Assembly: GCF_018448785.1 (NCBI RefSeq)
Contig: NZ_JAHCLU010000004.1
Location: forward strand, 1-64,000
Source: Halomonas jincaotanensis
Lineage (GTDB): Bacteria; Pseudomonadota; Gammaproteobacteria; Pseudomonadales; Halomonadaceae
Length of the DNA stretch: 64,000 nt
Direction of reading: 5' to 3'
Position numbers and translations under genes: made by a program. Below are positions 35,638-45,372 of this stretch, one piece after another. The notes below the pieces were generated by a model, which was given only the letters and a program-made list of their open reading frames with translations, ran no database searches and had not been told where the DNA came from. Position 1 is the stretch's first letter. Each line of letters begins with the position of its first letter.

Positions 35638-36369
35638 ATGACACCACGTTTCTTCGCGAGCCTGCTGGCCGCTTCCCTGACCCTGCCGATAGTCGTGCAG
35701 GCCGATCCTGCCGAGCGCCTGGCCGACTCTCTCGAGGTCAACGGTCAGCCCATGCCGGTGGTGAGCGTTCGCGAGACGCCCATGGCGAATATCTTCGAGG
35801 TGCGACTGGAAAGCGGCGAAACTTTCTACAGCAACGCTTCGGGTGATCATTTCCTGGTCGGCGATCTCTACCAGAATGCCGAGAACGGCCTGGTCAACCT
35901 CACTGAGCAGGGCCGCAACGGCGAACGCGCCGCGCGCCTGGCCCAGGTGGCGCAGCAGGACCGGGTGGTCTTTCGAGGGGACGGTGAGAGCCGCGCCACG
36001 GTGACGGTCTTCACCGACACCACTTGTCCCTATTGCCGCCAGTTACACGAGGAAGTACCCAAGCTCAACGAGATGGGTGTCGAGGTGCATTATCTGGCCT
36101 TCCCGCGGACGGGCATGAAGGGCGAGGGGGCCCGGGTGATGCAGCAGGTCTGGTGCGCGGGCAATCCCACGGAGGCGATGACTGCCGCCAAGCGCGAGGA
36201 ACGCCTCGAGGGTGGCGGAAGCTGCGACAATCCGGTCGAGGAGCAGTATCATCTAGGCTTGGAGCTTGGTGTTCAGGGCACGCCAGCGATCGTTCTTCCC
36301 GACGGGCGTCTGGTGCCAGGCTACGTGCCGGCGGAGCGCCTGGTTGAAATGCTCGGCCTGAACGAATAA
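35638..36369 (+). CDS. dsbC: periplasmic disulfide isomerase DsbC
   Basis: 243 residues. Signal peptide 1-21 (VQA), N-terminal dimerisation domain, and a thioredoxin fold with the active site CPYC (130-133), not the CGYC of E. coli, cis-proline in GTP (residues 214-216), and a second cysteine pair, Cys173 and Cys196. It reshuffles wrong disulfides and is kept reduced by DsbD. It begins 3 bases after the xerD stop, so the two are cotranscribed. Confidence 0.94.
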   Translation: MTPRFFASLLAASLTLPIVVQADPAERLADSLEVNGQPMPVVSVRETPMANIFEVRLESGETFYSNASGDHFLVGDLYQNAENGLVNLTEQGRNGERAARLAQVAQQDRVVFRGDGESRATVTVFTDTTCPYCRQLHEEVPKLNEMGVEVHYLAFPRTGMKGEGARVMQQVWCAGNPTEAMTAAKREERLEGGGSCDNPVEEQYHLGLELGVQGTPAIVLPDGRLVPGYVPAERLVEMLGLNE

Positions 36370-36467
36370 TCGCCGCCACCAACAATCGTCGGCGGCAGGG
36401 GCCCGATCAGGGTCCGTCATTCTATGAAACACGCCAGAACACACGTCAGAAAACAAGGGGAATAACA

Positions 36468-37784
36468 TTGAAACCGGTGAGAGTGGGAATCTGTGGTCTG
36501 GGGACCGTCGGCGGCGGCACCTTCAACGTGCTGACACGCAACGCCGACGACATTGCCCGGCGGGCGGGGCGGCCGATCATCATCGAACAGGTCGCCTACC
36601 GCAGCCTCAATCCCGAGTGTGACATCACTGGCATCAAGGCCACCACTGACGCCTTCGAGGTGGCCACCAACCCTGATATTGATGTGTTGGTCGAGCTGAT
36701 CGGTGGCTATGATCTGGCCCGCGAACTGGTGTTGACCGCCATTGCCAACGGCAAGCACGTGGTGACCGCCAACAAGGCGCTGATCGCCGTGCACGGCAAC
36801 GAGATCTTCAAGGCGGCTCACGAGCAAGGCGTCATCGTCGCCTTCGAGGCGGCGGTCGCCGGCGGTATCCCGGTCATCAAGTCACTGCGCGAGGGCCTCG
36901 GCGCCAACCGCATCGAGTGGGTCGCCGGCATCATCAACGGCACTGGCAACTACATCCTCACCCATATGCGCGAAGAAAGGCGCGCCTTCGAGGATGTGCT
37001 CGCCGAGGCCCAGGCGCTGGGGTATGCCGAGGCCGACCCGACCTTCGATGTCGAGGGCATCGACGCTGCCCACAAGCTCACTATCCTCGCGTCTATCGCC
37101 TATGGTGTGCCCCTGCAGTTCGACAAGGCCTTCACCGAGGGTATCTCGCGCATCACGGCAGAAGATATCGAGCAGGCCGACAACCTGGGCTATGTGATCA
37201 AACATCTGGGGATCTCCAAGCGCACCGAGGCCGGGCTGGAGCTGCGCGTGCACCCGACGCTGATTCCCAAGCAGCGCCTGCTGGCCAGTGTCTATGGTGT
37301 GAAGAACGCCATCGCGATCATGGGCGATGCCGTGGGACCAACGCTTTACTACGGCGCTGGGGCCGGCGCGGAGCCCACTGCTTCCGCCGTGGTGGCGGAT
37401 CTGCTGGACGTCGCACGCGACATCAGCACCGATCATCACTATCGGGTTCCCTACCTGGCGTTCAGCGGGATCGGCGACGAGATCAACAAGCTGCCGATCA
37501 TGCCCATGGAGGACATCATCACCGCCTATTACTTGCGTCTGCTGGCGGTGGACCGCCCCGGCGTACTGGCCCGGGTGGCGACCATCCTCGCTGAGCAGGG
37601 GATCTCGATCGAGGCGTTGATCCAGAAGGAGGCGACCGAAGGTGAGCTGGTGCCGATCATCCTGCTGACCCACCGCACGCGCGAGAAGCAGATGAACGAG
37701 GCCATTCGCCTGATCGAGTCGATGGCCGACATCGCCGGCCCGGTAACGCGCATCCGCGTCGAGTCGCTGGACGAGCAGGAGTAG
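36468..37784 (+). CDS. hom: homoserine dehydrogenase
   Basis: 438 residues of the monofunctional type: NAD(P)-binding GLGTVGGGT near the N-terminus, catalytic domain with NGTGNYILTHM and AEADPTFDVEG, and a C-terminal ACT domain (YYLRLLAVDRPGVLARVATILAEQGISIE region) for threonine feedback. It reduces aspartate semialdehyde to homoserine. TTG start at 36468 with AAGGGG upstream. It is followed after 3 bases by thrC, giving a two-step block toward threonine. Confidence 0.96.
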   Translation: MKPVRVGICGLGTVGGGTFNVLTRNADDIARRAGRPIIIEQVAYRSLNPECDITGIKATTDAFEVATNPDIDVLVELIGGYDLARELVLTAIANGKHVVTANKALIAVHGNEIFKAAHEQGVIVAFEAAVAGGIPVIKSLREGLGANRIEWVAGIINGTGNYILTHMREERRAFEDVLAEAQALGYAEADPTFDVEGIDAAHKLTILASIAYGVPLQFDKAFTEGISRITAEDIEQADNLGYVIKHLGISKRTEAGLELRVHPTLIPKQRLLASVYGVKNAIAIMGDAVGPTLYYGAGAGAEPTASAVVADLLDVARDISTDHHYRVPYLAFSGIGDEINKLPIMPMEDIITAYYLRLLAVDRPGVLARVATILAEQGISIEALIQKEATEGELVPIILLTHRTREKQMNEAIRLIESMADIAGPVTRIRVESLDEQE

Positions 37785-37787
37785 GCC

Positions 37788-39176
37788 ATGCGCTACATCA
37801 GTACCCGCGGGCAGGCACCTGCGCTCTCCTTCGAGGAGGTCGTACTCACCGGCATGGCCAGCGACGGGGGCTTATACGTCCCGGAGACCATCCCCTGGCT
37901 CTCACATGACGACCTGGCCAGCATGGCGGGCTTGTCCTATGCCGAGATTGCCTTTCGGGTCATGAAACCCTATGTCGGCGGCGAGATCGACGACGCGACC
38001 TTCCGTCGTATCGTCGAGGAGGCCTACGCCACCTTCAGCCACGACGCCGTAGTGCCACTCAACCAGCTCGATGCCAATCATTTCCTGCTCGAGCTGTTCC
38101 ACGGACCGACCCTGGCCTTCAAGGACGTGGCCCTGCAGCTGCTCGGCCGTCTGCTCGACCATTTCCTCGATAAGCGAGGCGAGCGTGCGGTGATCATGGG
38201 CGCTACGTCCGGCGATACCGGCTCCGCGGCTATCGAGGGCTGCCGTCATTGCGACAATCTCGATATCTTCATTCTCCACCCCTATCAGCGGGTCTCCGAG
38301 GTCCAGCGCCGCCAGATGACCACGGTGCTCGCCGACAACGTCTTCAACGTGGCGATCGAGGGCAACTTCGACGACGCCCAGGCGATAGTCAAGGCGAGCT
38401 TCGCCGACCAGGCCTTCCTGAATGGCGCGCGACTGGTGGCGGTGAACTCCATCAACTGGGCGCGGATCATGGCCCAGATCGTCTACTACGTGGCCTCCGC
38501 CGTGGCGCTTGGGGCGCCGCACCGACCGGTCAGTTTCTGCGTGCCCTCGGCCAACTTCGGTAACCTCTTCGCCGGCTACATGGCCTATCGCATGAGCCTG
38601 CCGGTAACGCAGTTCATCATCGCCACCAACGCCAACGACATCCTGCACCGCACGCTGGCTGACAACGACTTCTCCAAGCGGGAACTCGTCGCGACGCTGG
38701 CGCCGTCCATGGATATCGTGGTGTCGTCCAACTTCGAGCGCCTGCTCTTTGAAGCCTACGAGCGCGATGGCGATGCCGTTCGCGCTCTGCTCGAGCGTTT
38801 CCAGAATGAGCCCGCGGCCCTGGCCGATGCCCCGTTGGCCAAGCTGCGCGAGCGCTTCGCCAGTTACCGTGTGGATGACGCCACCTTGCTCGAGGTGATC
38901 CGCGAGGCGCGCCATCGCACCAAGGAACTCCTCGATCCCCATACCGCCACTGGCTATCGTGCCGCGGAGCGGGTGCGCGGCGATGCCCAGACGCCGATGA
39001 TCACGCTGGCTACGGCGCATCCCGCCAAGTTCGCCGAGGCGGTGGTCAAGGCGGGCTTCTCCGGTGTGCCACTCCCGGCGCACATGGAGGATCTGCTGGA
39101 GCGTGAAGAGCGCTATACGGTACTGCCGGCTGACCTCGCTGCCGTGCAGCAGTTCGTGGCCGAGAACCGGCGGTAG
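37788..39176 (+). CDS. thrC: threonine synthase
   Basis: 462 residues of a fold-type II PLP enzyme: the cofactor lysine is in GPTLAFKDVALQ, the phosphate-binding loop is GATSGDTGSAA, and RYISTRG opens the protein as in the class found in Gram-negatives. It converts O-phosphohomoserine to threonine. It is coupled to hom; thrB (homoserine kinase) is not here. Confidence 0.96.
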   Translation: MRYISTRGQAPALSFEEVVLTGMASDGGLYVPETIPWLSHDDLASMAGLSYAEIAFRVMKPYVGGEIDDATFRRIVEEAYATFSHDAVVPLNQLDANHFLLELFHGPTLAFKDVALQLLGRLLDHFLDKRGERAVIMGATSGDTGSAAIEGCRHCDNLDIFILHPYQRVSEVQRRQMTTVLADNVFNVAIEGNFDDAQAIVKASFADQAFLNGARLVAVNSINWARIMAQIVYYVASAVALGAPHRPVSFCVPSANFGNLFAGYMAYRMSLPVTQFIIATNANDILHRTLADNDFSKRELVATLAPSMDIVVSSNFERLLFEAYERDGDAVRALLERFQNEPAALADAPLAKLRERFASYRVDDATLLEVIREARHRTKELLDPHTATGYRAAERVRGDAQTPMITLATAHPAKFAEAVVKAGFSGVPLPAHMEDLLEREERYTVLPADLAAVQQFVAENRR

Positions 39177-39179
39177 GTG

Positions 39180-40994
39180 ATGTCTGGTCTGGACGAGGTG
39201 GCGACCTATTCCAGCGACCTGCATGAGCGGCTCAAGCCCCGCCTTCAGGCGCGCACCCGCGATGAGGCGCTCTATGCGCGTGCCTTGAGCGAGGGGCTCT
39301 CCGAGCTGCAGGCGCGGGTGCTGGCTGGGCGGCTCAACGGTTACCGAGGGGAACTCGCCCCGCTGGTGACCCCGAGCCTGCGCCACCTGACCCATCCCGA
39401 GCAACTCCGGGACGCTCGCCGCGCGGCAGAGCGTATCGCCCAGGCAGTGGTCGACGGCGAGCATATCGGCATCCTGACCGACTACGACGTCGATGGCATC
39501 ACCTCCCACGTCGTGATTCGGCGCACCCTGGTCGAGCTGTTCGGCGTGCCCGAGGCACGGCTGCATAGCCTGATCGGCCATCGCATCCACGACGGCTACG
39601 GCATCAGCCTGCCGCTGGTAGAGCGCACGCTCGCGCTCTCGCCGCGGCCGAGCCTGGTGATCACGGCGGATTGCGGCAGCTCCGACGAGCCGCGTATCGC
39701 GCGCCTCAAGGCCGAAGGCATCGACGTGGTGGTCAGCGACCATCACGCCCTGCCGTTGGAGGGGCCACCGGCCTCGGCCTACGCCACCGTCAATCCCACC
39801 CGCGAGGACTGTGATTATCCCGACACCACGATCGCCGGCTGCATGGTCGCCTGGCTGGTCATGTCGCTGTCGCGCAGCGTGTTGATCGAATGGGGCCTGC
39901 TGGCGGCCGCCACGCCCAAGCTTGCGCCCTGGCTCTCCTACGTGGCACTGGGGACGGTAGCCGACTGCGTGTCGCTGGGCGGCAGTGCCGCCAACCGGGC
40001 AGTGGTCAATTACGGCTTGAACCTGATCAACCGCATGGATGCCGCCTGCTGGCGGGCCATGGCGGCCAGGCTGGGGGCCGACAGTGTGCCCTTTGACGCC
40101 GAGACCCTAGCCTTCCAGATGGGCCCGCGAATCAATGCCCGCTCGCGCCTCGACGATCCCTATGCGGCGCTGTACTTCATGCTCGCCGAAGACGATGCGG
40201 TCGCGCATCGGCATCTGGCAACGCTGGATCAGGACAATCAGTCGCGCAAGGCGATAGAGGCCGAGATGAGCGAGGAGGCCCGCCAGCTGGCTATTCCCTC
40301 GTTGGTGGCCAATGAGCCGGCCATCGTGCTCTACCTCGAGAGTGGCCACCCCGGCGTGCAGGGTATCGTCGCCTCGCGGCTGGTCCAGGCCTTCGGCCGA
40401 CCGGCGCTGGTACTGACCCCGGCGGCCGCCCCGGGCATGCTGACTGGTTCGGGTCGCTCCATCGAGGGGCTGCATCTGCGTGACGCCCTGCAGCGCACCT
40501 TTGAGCTGGCGCCCCTGTGCCTGCCGCGCTTCGGCGGCCATCGCGGCGCCGCCGGGGTGGGGGTGCCGGTCGAGCAAATGGCGGCATTCCGCGTGGCCTT
40601 TCTCCAGGCGGTAAGTGAGCAGCTCGGCGATAGGGAACTCTGCCCGCGGGTCTTTACCGATGGCGCGCTGACGCCCGCGCAGTTGAGCCTCGCCACTCTC
40701 GATGAGCTCGCTGTGCTCGGGCCTTACGGGCGTGAATTCGATGCCCCGCTGTTCGAGGGCGAGTTTCTGGTTGAACACTTGCGTCCGGTGGGGGCCGATG
40801 GCAATCATCTGATGATGGAGCTGTCGGCGGGCGCGGTGACCCAGCGGGGAATCTGGTTCCGCGCCCTGACCCCTGGGGAGTTGCCGGCCTTTGGCGTCGG
40901 CGACCGCCTTCGCTGCGCCTACAAGCTCAATCGCAATCGCTGGCGAGGGCGGGAGAGCCTGCAGTTGATGATCGAGCATGCGGAAGCCTGTTAG
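39180..40994 (+). CDS. recJ: RecJ-like DHH/DHHA1 single-strand DNA exonuclease
   Basis: 604 residues with the DHH phosphoesterase motifs DYDVDG (101-106), TADCG (163-167) and SDHHA (186-190), a DHHA1 region with GSGRSIEGLHLRDAL and RFGGHRGAAGVGV, and a C-terminal OB-like domain. This is the RecJ architecture, but it is longer than E. coli RecJ (577) and departs in the N-terminal segment and in DYDVDG (DFDADG in E. coli), so it could be a paralogue. It directly follows thrC; ATG at 39180 is preceded by an in-frame GTG at 39177. Confidence 0.82.
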   Translation: MSGLDEVATYSSDLHERLKPRLQARTRDEALYARALSEGLSELQARVLAGRLNGYRGELAPLVTPSLRHLTHPEQLRDARRAAERIAQAVVDGEHIGILTDYDVDGITSHVVIRRTLVELFGVPEARLHSLIGHRIHDGYGISLPLVERTLALSPRPSLVITADCGSSDEPRIARLKAEGIDVVVSDHHALPLEGPPASAYATVNPTREDCDYPDTTIAGCMVAWLVMSLSRSVLIEWGLLAAATPKLAPWLSYVALGTVADCVSLGGSAANRAVVNYGLNLINRMDAACWRAMAARLGADSVPFDAETLAFQMGPRINARSRLDDPYAALYFMLAEDDAVAHRHLATLDQDNQSRKAIEAEMSEEARQLAIPSLVANEPAIVLYLESGHPGVQGIVASRLVQAFGRPALVLTPAAAPGMLTGSGRSIEGLHLRDALQRTFELAPLCLPRFGGHRGAAGVGVPVEQMAAFRVAFLQAVSEQLGDRELCPRVFTDGALTPAQLSLATLDELAVLGPYGREFDAPLFEGEFLVEHLRPVGADGNHLMMELSAGAVTQRGIWFRALTPGELPAFGVGDRLRCAYKLNRNRWRGRESLQLMIEHAEAC

Positions 40995-41016
40995 GCACCC
41001 TGTTTAAGGAACACCG

Positions 41017-41634
41017 ATGGATCCCCAGGACCTGCCCAAAGACCCGCATCGCCCCCATGAAGATGTCATGGCCATGCTGGTGGGCACGCTGTTCGTGGCG
41101 CTCGGCGTGACGCTTTACACAGAGGCTCTGCTGTTGACCGGCAGCACCGCCGGATTGGCTTTCCTGCTGCAATATGCCACCGGCTGGCGCTTCGGCGTCT
41201 GGTTCTTCGCCATCAACCTGCCGTTCTACTATCTGGCCATCAAGCGCATGGGCTGGTCGTTCACGCTGCGTACCTTCGCCGCGATCGCCCTGGTGTCGGT
41301 GTTCTCGGAGCTGACCGGGCGCTGGATCGTTATCGACTCCCTCCATCCGCTCTACGCGTCGCTGATGGGCGGCAGTCTGATCGGCATCGGCATGTTGATC
41401 CTGTTTCGTCACCGCACCAGCCTCGGCGGGATCAATATCCTTGCGCTCTTCCTGCAGGACCGTTACGGACTGCGAGCCGGCTATGTGCAGCTGGGTATCG
41501 ACGGCCTGATCATGCTCGCCGCGCTCCTGGTGCTCCCCATGGAGCGAGTAGGGCTCTCGGTACTCGGCGCGGTGGCGCTGAATCTGATCATTGCGCTGAA
41601 CCACAAGCCGGGGCGCTATATGGGCGTCAGTTAA
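41017..41634 (+). CDS. YitT family membrane protein
   Basis: 205 residues with five or six membrane helices over about 18-200 and the YitT features LGVTLYTEALLLTGSTAGLAFLLQY (in part TEALLLTGSTAGLAFLL) and FRHRTSLGGINIL. The transport substrate is unknown. AAGGA precedes the ATG. Only 22 bases after recJ, it may be cotranscribed. This shorter form lacks the C-terminal DUF2179 domain of many YitT proteins. Confidence 0.85.
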   Translation: MDPQDLPKDPHRPHEDVMAMLVGTLFVALGVTLYTEALLLTGSTAGLAFLLQYATGWRFGVWFFAINLPFYYLAIKRMGWSFTLRTFAAIALVSVFSELTGRWIVIDSLHPLYASLMGGSLIGIGMLILFRHRTSLGGINILALFLQDRYGLRAGYVQLGIDGLIMLAALLVLPMERVGLSVLGAVALNLIIALNHKPGRYMGVS

Positions 41635-41644
41635 AATTTGTGAA

Positions 41645-42076
41645 TCAGTAGGTTGGCCAGACGCCAGGGGTAGCCAGCTCCAGCAGGTGGCCGTCGGGGT
41701 CGCGAAAGTAAACACTTTCGCCGCCTCGCGGCCAGTGGGTGCGCCCCTCGATGGCGATACCGAGAGCCTCTAGTTGCTCTTCCCAGGCCGCAAGCTCGCG
41801 GGCGGCGATGGCGAATGCCAGATGCACCCGGCCTTCGCCGTCATGGGGTGGAATGGTGCCCATGTCGTCGGGCAGCACCACGGTCTCCAGCGTCTCGCCG
41901 TGCAGGAACAGCAGCAGCACCGTGCCGGCGCCGGCATCATAGGCGGTGAAGCGGTGGTCGGCCGTGAAGGGTGCCAGTCCCATCACGGCCTCGAAGAAGC
42001 GCCGTGCCCGGTGCATGTCTTCCACGTAGAGCGCGGTTTCCAGCACACCGTTCAGTTTCGGAGTGGGGTGGGGCAT
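41645..42076 (-). CDS. VOC (glyoxalase/bleomycin-resistance) family protein
   Basis: 143 residues with two beta-alpha-beta-beta-beta units. Metal-ligand-like positions are in VHLAFAI (His) and in FRDPDGHLLELATPG near the C-terminus (Glu), a typical VOC ending. Possible roles include lactoylglutathione lyase-like or dioxygenase chemistry; nothing here fixes the substrate. GAGGT precedes the ATG. It is convergent with the YitT gene, with 10 bases between them. Confidence 0.87.
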   Translation of the reverse strand: MPHPTPKLNGVLETALYVEDMHRARRFFEAVMGLAPFTADHRFTAYDAGAGTVLLLFLHGETLETVVLPDDMGTIPPHDGEGRVHLAFAIAARELAAWEEQLEALGIAIEGRTHWPRGGESVYFRDPDGHLLELATPGVWPTY

Positions 42077-42117
42077 GGGTACCTCGCGATCCGGGGGTTG
42101 TCTTCAGCATAGTCAAG

Positions 42118-42198
42118 CTAGCGCTGTGCCGGCCCCCAGAACCACCAGATGATCAATGCGATCAACGCCAGGCCGGCGAGATTGACGATCCAGCTCAT
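42118..42198 (-). CDS. 26-residue single-helix membrane microprotein coupled to copA
   Basis: An ATG overlaps the copA stop codon (ATGA) and has a perfect AGGAGG 7 bases upstream, inside copA. The product has one hydrophobic helix beginning [16 protein letters not shown], then WWFWGP and a short polar end with Arg. This looks like a small membrane subunit or modulator, comparable in kind to KdpF or CcoS, which are encoded beside their P-type ATPases. The overlap and ribosome site are the evidence; the function is inference. It is too short for standard gene calls and is easily missed. Confidence 0.72.
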   Translation of the reverse strand: MSWIVNLAGLALIALIIWWFWGPAQR

Positions 42199-44765
42199 GC
42201 GGTAGCCTCCTGCTTTTGATCGGACGCGATGTTGTCATCCCCTCGCGCGGTTTCGCGGCGCGTCTTGAACAGGCGCAACCGATTGGCGTTGCTTACTACG
42301 GTGATCGACGACAGCGACATGGCCGCCCCGGCGATCATCGGCGAGAGCAGGGTGCCGGTGAAGGGATAGAGCACACCGGCCGCAATGGGGATGCCCAGGG
42401 CGTTATAGCCGAAGGCGCCCACCAGGTTCTGCTTGATATTGGCAAGCGTCGCCCGGCTGATCTCGATGGCCGAGGCGACCCCGTGCAGCGAGCCGCGCAC
42501 CAGGGTGATGCCGGCGCTCTCGATGGCCACATCGGTGCCCTGGCCGATCGCGAAGCCCACGTTGGCGCGGGCCAGCGCCGGTGCGTCATTGATGCCGTCG
42601 CCGACCATGCCCACGACCTCGCCAGCCTGCTGCAGGCGTTCGATCTCGGCATGCTTGTCCTCGGGCAGCAGGCCGGCGCGGAAGTCGTCGATGCCGACTT
42701 CTTGGGCGATCGCGGCAGCGGTGTGGGCGTTGTCGCCGGTGAGCATCACCACCTTGAGACCATCGTCCTGCAGGCGCTTCACCGCCTCGACGGTGTCGTG
42801 GCGCAGCGGGTCGCTGATGCCGAACACGGCGGCCAGCCGTCCATCCACGGCGAGATACACCACGGTGCGCGCCTTTTCTTCCAGCTTCGCGGCAACCTGG
42901 CGGCCGGGGGCCAGTTCGATGCCGGCGTCCTCCAACAGGCGGGCATTGCCCAGCAGCAGCGACTGGCCATCGGCGCTTCTCGCCTTCACCCCGCCGCCGG
43001 TGACGGTATCGAAACCCGTGATCTCGGCGGCTTTGGCGTCACGCGCGGCGGCATGGGTCATCAGGGCCGCGGCCAGTGGATGTTCGGAACCACGCTCCAA
43101 GGCGGTGACCAGGCCCAGGATATTCTGCTCGTCGCCCTCGATGACGTCGGCCTCGGTGACCCGCGGCTTGCCTTCGGTCAGGGTACCGGTCTTGTCCACC
43201 AGCAGGGTGGTGAGCTTGCTGGCGGTCTGCAGGGCCTCGCCGCTTCTTACCAGCACGCCGTGCTCGGCCGCCTTGCCGACGCCGATCATGGTCGAGATCG
43301 GGGTGGCCAGGCCCAGGGCGCAGGGACAGGCGATGATCAGCACCGTGGTGGCGGTGACCAGCATGTGAATCACCCGCGGCTCGGCACCAAAGTTAAACCA
43401 GGCCAGCGCAGTGATCACGGCGATGATCATCACCGTGGGCACGAAGATGCTCGATACCTTGTCGGCCAGTTCGCCAATGGGAGGGCGCGAATTCTGCGCG
43501 CTGGCCACCTGTTCGGTGATCTGTCCCAGGCGGGTGTCAGCCCCTACGCGCGTTGCACGATAAACCAGGCCGCCCTTGCCGTTGACGGTGCCGGCGCTGA
43601 CCTCGTCGCCTTTGCCCTTGGCGACCGGCAGCGGCTCGCCGGTGAGCATCGATTCGTCGATGTAGCTCTGACCCTCGGTGACCTCGCCATCCACCGGCAG
43701 GCGCTCACCGGGGCGCACGCGAATATGATCCTCCTGGCGGACCTCGTCGATCTCGACCTCGCGCTCCTCGCCGTCGCGGATCACCCGGGCGGTGCGGCTC
43801 TGCAGGTCGAGCAGGCGCTTGAGGGCTTGACTGGTTCGGCCTCGGGCGCGCAATTCCAGGGCATTGCCGAGCAGCACCAGGCCGATGATCATCGCCGATG
43901 CCTCGAAGTAAATGCCCCGGGACACCTCGGGCAGCCAAGGCGCGAAGGCCACCACCGCCATCGAATAGAGCCAGGCGGTGCCGGTGCCCATGGCGATCAA
44001 GGTGTCCATGTTGGCCTGGTGGTGCTTGAGATTCTTCCAGGCGTTAACGAAGAAATGCCGCCCCGGGCCCGCCATCACGGTCAGGGTCAGCAGGCCGATC
44101 ACCAACCAGTAGAGGCGACCGCCACCCATCGGGTGGGGGTGGAAGAAAAACATGCTGGCCATCAACGGTACGGCAAGCGTCAGCGACAGGAAGCTGCCCC
44201 GGATGCGCTGGCGATAGGCCTTCGCGTCCTTCTCGGCACGGGCCTGTTCGGCCTCGCGCATGTCGACGATAGGCTCGGCATCGTAGCCTACGTCTTGCAC
44301 GGCGCGGATCAGGGCATCGAGGTCGGCGCTGCCGCGTACCTGGGCGGTATGCGTGCCGAAGTTGACCTCCGCACCCACCACCCCCGGCGTGCGCTCCAGC
44401 GCCTCGCGCACGCTTTTAACGCAACTGGCGCAGGTCATGCCGCTGATCGACAGGCGCCGCGTGGTGGCGCGCGTGTCGTCGGCCTCGGTCGCTGAGGGCG
44501 CCTGAGCGGCGGTGGCCTCGGTGGGCTCGGACGGTGTGGGGGCGATATCCTTTTCGGGAGTCGCGGGCGGGTAGCCAGCCTCGCGCAGCACCGCGTCCAG
44601 GGCGTCACCATCCAGTACGGTGGCGACTTCCAGGCGCTTCTCGGCGGGGGTGCCGGTGACGTCGGCCTGCGCGTCGCGAGCCTGGATGGCCTTGCGCATA
44701 TTGGCCACGCAGCCCTGACAGTTCATGCCCGGGACCTGGCGCTTCAGTGAGTGTCGAGTGGTCAT
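42195..44765 (-). CDS. copA: Cu(+)-exporting P-type ATPase CopA
   Basis: 856 residues. Two N-terminal metal-binding domains: GMNCQGC (Cys16, Cys19) and GMTCASC (Cys112, Cys115), joined by an acidic Pro/Ala linker. Then the P1B ATPase core: TGEP (375-378), the transport motif Cys480-Pro-Cys482, phosphorylated Asp524 in DKTGT, and [11 protein letters not shown]. Helix motifs GYNALG and MSLSS identify the Cu(+) group (P1B-1). It pumps Cu(+) from cytoplasm to periplasm. ATG at 44765 overlaps the MerR stop (ATGA) with AAGGAG upstream, so regulator, pump and microprotein form one operon. Confidence 0.95.
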   Translation of the reverse strand: MTTRHSLKRQVPGMNCQGCVANMRKAIQARDAQADVTGTPAEKRLEVATVLDGDALDAVLREAGYPPATPEKDIAPTPSEPTEATAAQAPSATEADDTRATTRRLSISGMTCASCVKSVREALERTPGVVGAEVNFGTHTAQVRGSADLDALIRAVQDVGYDAEPIVDMREAEQARAEKDAKAYRQRIRGSFLSLTLAVPLMASMFFFHPHPMGGGRLYWLVIGLLTLTVMAGPGRHFFVNAWKNLKHHQANMDTLIAMGTGTAWLYSMAVVAFAPWLPEVSRGIYFEASAMIIGLVLLGNALELRARGRTSQALKRLLDLQSRTARVIRDGEEREVEIDEVRQEDHIRVRPGERLPVDGEVTEGQSYIDESMLTGEPLPVAKGKGDEVSAGTVNGKGGLVYRATRVGADTRLGQITEQVASAQNSRPPIGELADKVSSIFVPTVMIIAVITALAWFNFGAEPRVIHMLVTATTVLIIACPCALGLATPISTMIGVGKAAEHGVLVRSGEALQTASKLTTLLVDKTGTLTEGKPRVTEADVIEGDEQNILGLVTALERGSEHPLAAALMTHAAARDAKAAEITGFDTVTGGGVKARSADGQSLLLGNARLLEDAGIELAPGRQVAAKLEEKARTVVYLAVDGRLAAVFGISDPLRHDTVEAVKRLQDDGLKVVMLTGDNAHTAAAIAQEVGIDDFRAGLLPEDKHAEIERLQQAGEVVGMVGDGINDAPALARANVGFAIGQGTDVAIESAGITLVRGSLHGVASAIEISRATLANIKQNLVGAFGYNALGIPIAAGVLYPFTGTLLSPMIAGAAMSLSSITVVSNANRLRLFKTRRETARGDDNIASDQKQEATA

Positions 44766-45205
44766 CGGGTCTCCTTGTCGGCTTCGTGGTCGGCATTGAG
44801 CGGTTCGGGAAAGCTTTCGATCAACCGGCACAGGCTATGGCCATCGGGTGTGCCATCGGGCATCTCGGCCCAGGCATCGAGGGCCTGTTCCATGCGCAAC
44901 GCCAATGCCTCGAGTTCTTGGATACGGGCGCGGATCTCGGGGAGTCGGCTGGCCAGCAGGTCGCGCACCATGGGGCAGGGCGAGTCGCCATGGTCGGCGT
45001 GAGCGAGGATGTCGCGGATCTCGGCGACACCGAAGCCCAGGGTGCGGGCGCGCTGGATAAAACGCAGCCGCTCCAGGTCGGTCTGCCCGAACAGCTGGTA
45101 GCCGTTCTCCGGGTCGCGTTCGGGGTGCAGGAGTCCTTCTCGGGTGTAGTGACGCACGGTTTCGGCGGTAACGCCGGCCAGGCGTGCCAGTTCGCTGACC
45201 TTCAT
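44762..45205 (-). CDS. MerR-family metal-responsive regulator of the copper operon
   Basis: 147 residues. N-terminal winged helix ([25 protein letters not shown]), dimerisation helix, and a C-terminal metal region. Cysteines are Cys77 (in [10 protein letters not shown]) and Cys126 (SLCRLIE), with His123. CueR proteins bind Cu(+) with two cysteines in a short C-terminal loop (Cys112 and Cys120 in E. coli); that pair is not seen here, and Cys77 resembles the ZntR/CadR/PbrR group. Position and operator say it controls copA; its ion may not be copper alone. First gene of the operon. Confidence 0.87.
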   Translation of the reverse strand: MKVSELARLAGVTAETVRHYTREGLLHPERDPENGYQLFGQTDLERLRFIQRARTLGFGVAEIRDILAHADHGDSPCPMVRDLLASRLPEIRARIQELEALALRMEQALDAWAEMPDGTPDGHSLCRLIESFPEPLNADHEADKETR

Positions 45206-45236
45206 CGTGGTTTCCTGGATAAAATCGATGCCAGCA

Positions 45237-45267
45237 GTCTAAAACCTTTGGGTAACCCATAGGTCAA
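45237..45267 (-). promoter_or_regulatory. MerR-type promoter and operator of the copper operon
   Basis: On the minus strand: -35 TTGACC (45267-45262), a 19-base spacer, and -10 TTAGAC (45242-45237). The spacer holds a near-perfect inverted repeat, ACCTATGGGT and ACCCAAAGGT around a central base (45244-45264). A 19-base spacer with a dyad is the hallmark of MerR-activated promoters, where the regulator untwists DNA to align the boxes. Confidence 0.85.
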
Positions 45268-45319
45268 GCGCCATCTTGGTGTACAATAATCGGCTCGGTT
45301 TGGTTTTCTAACCTTATGA

Positions 45320-45338
45320 AATAATGATGCTTATTATC
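45320..45338. promoter_or_regulatory. candidate Fur box before the FadL-type porin gene
   Basis: AATAATGATGCTTATTATC agrees with the 19-base Fur consensus at 15 positions. It lies 145 bases before the porin start and 53 bases upstream of the MerR-operon -35 box. The iron link is inference. Confidence 0.4.
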
Positions 45339-45372
45339 CTATAAGACAAAAGTATTAGCGGTTCCAGAGATT

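Noticed and set aside
36370..36467. Possible threonine attenuator leader before hom.
   Set aside because: No short leader peptide rich in Thr or Ile codons and no terminator-antiterminator pair is visible.
42216..44495. A 759-codon open frame on the + strand opposite copA (and a 614-codon one opposite thrC/recJ at 37902-39746).
   Set aside because: Long antisense open frames are common in GC-rich genes because of third-position bias. The translations are low-complexity and no ribosome site or family signature is present; the opposite strand has firm genes.
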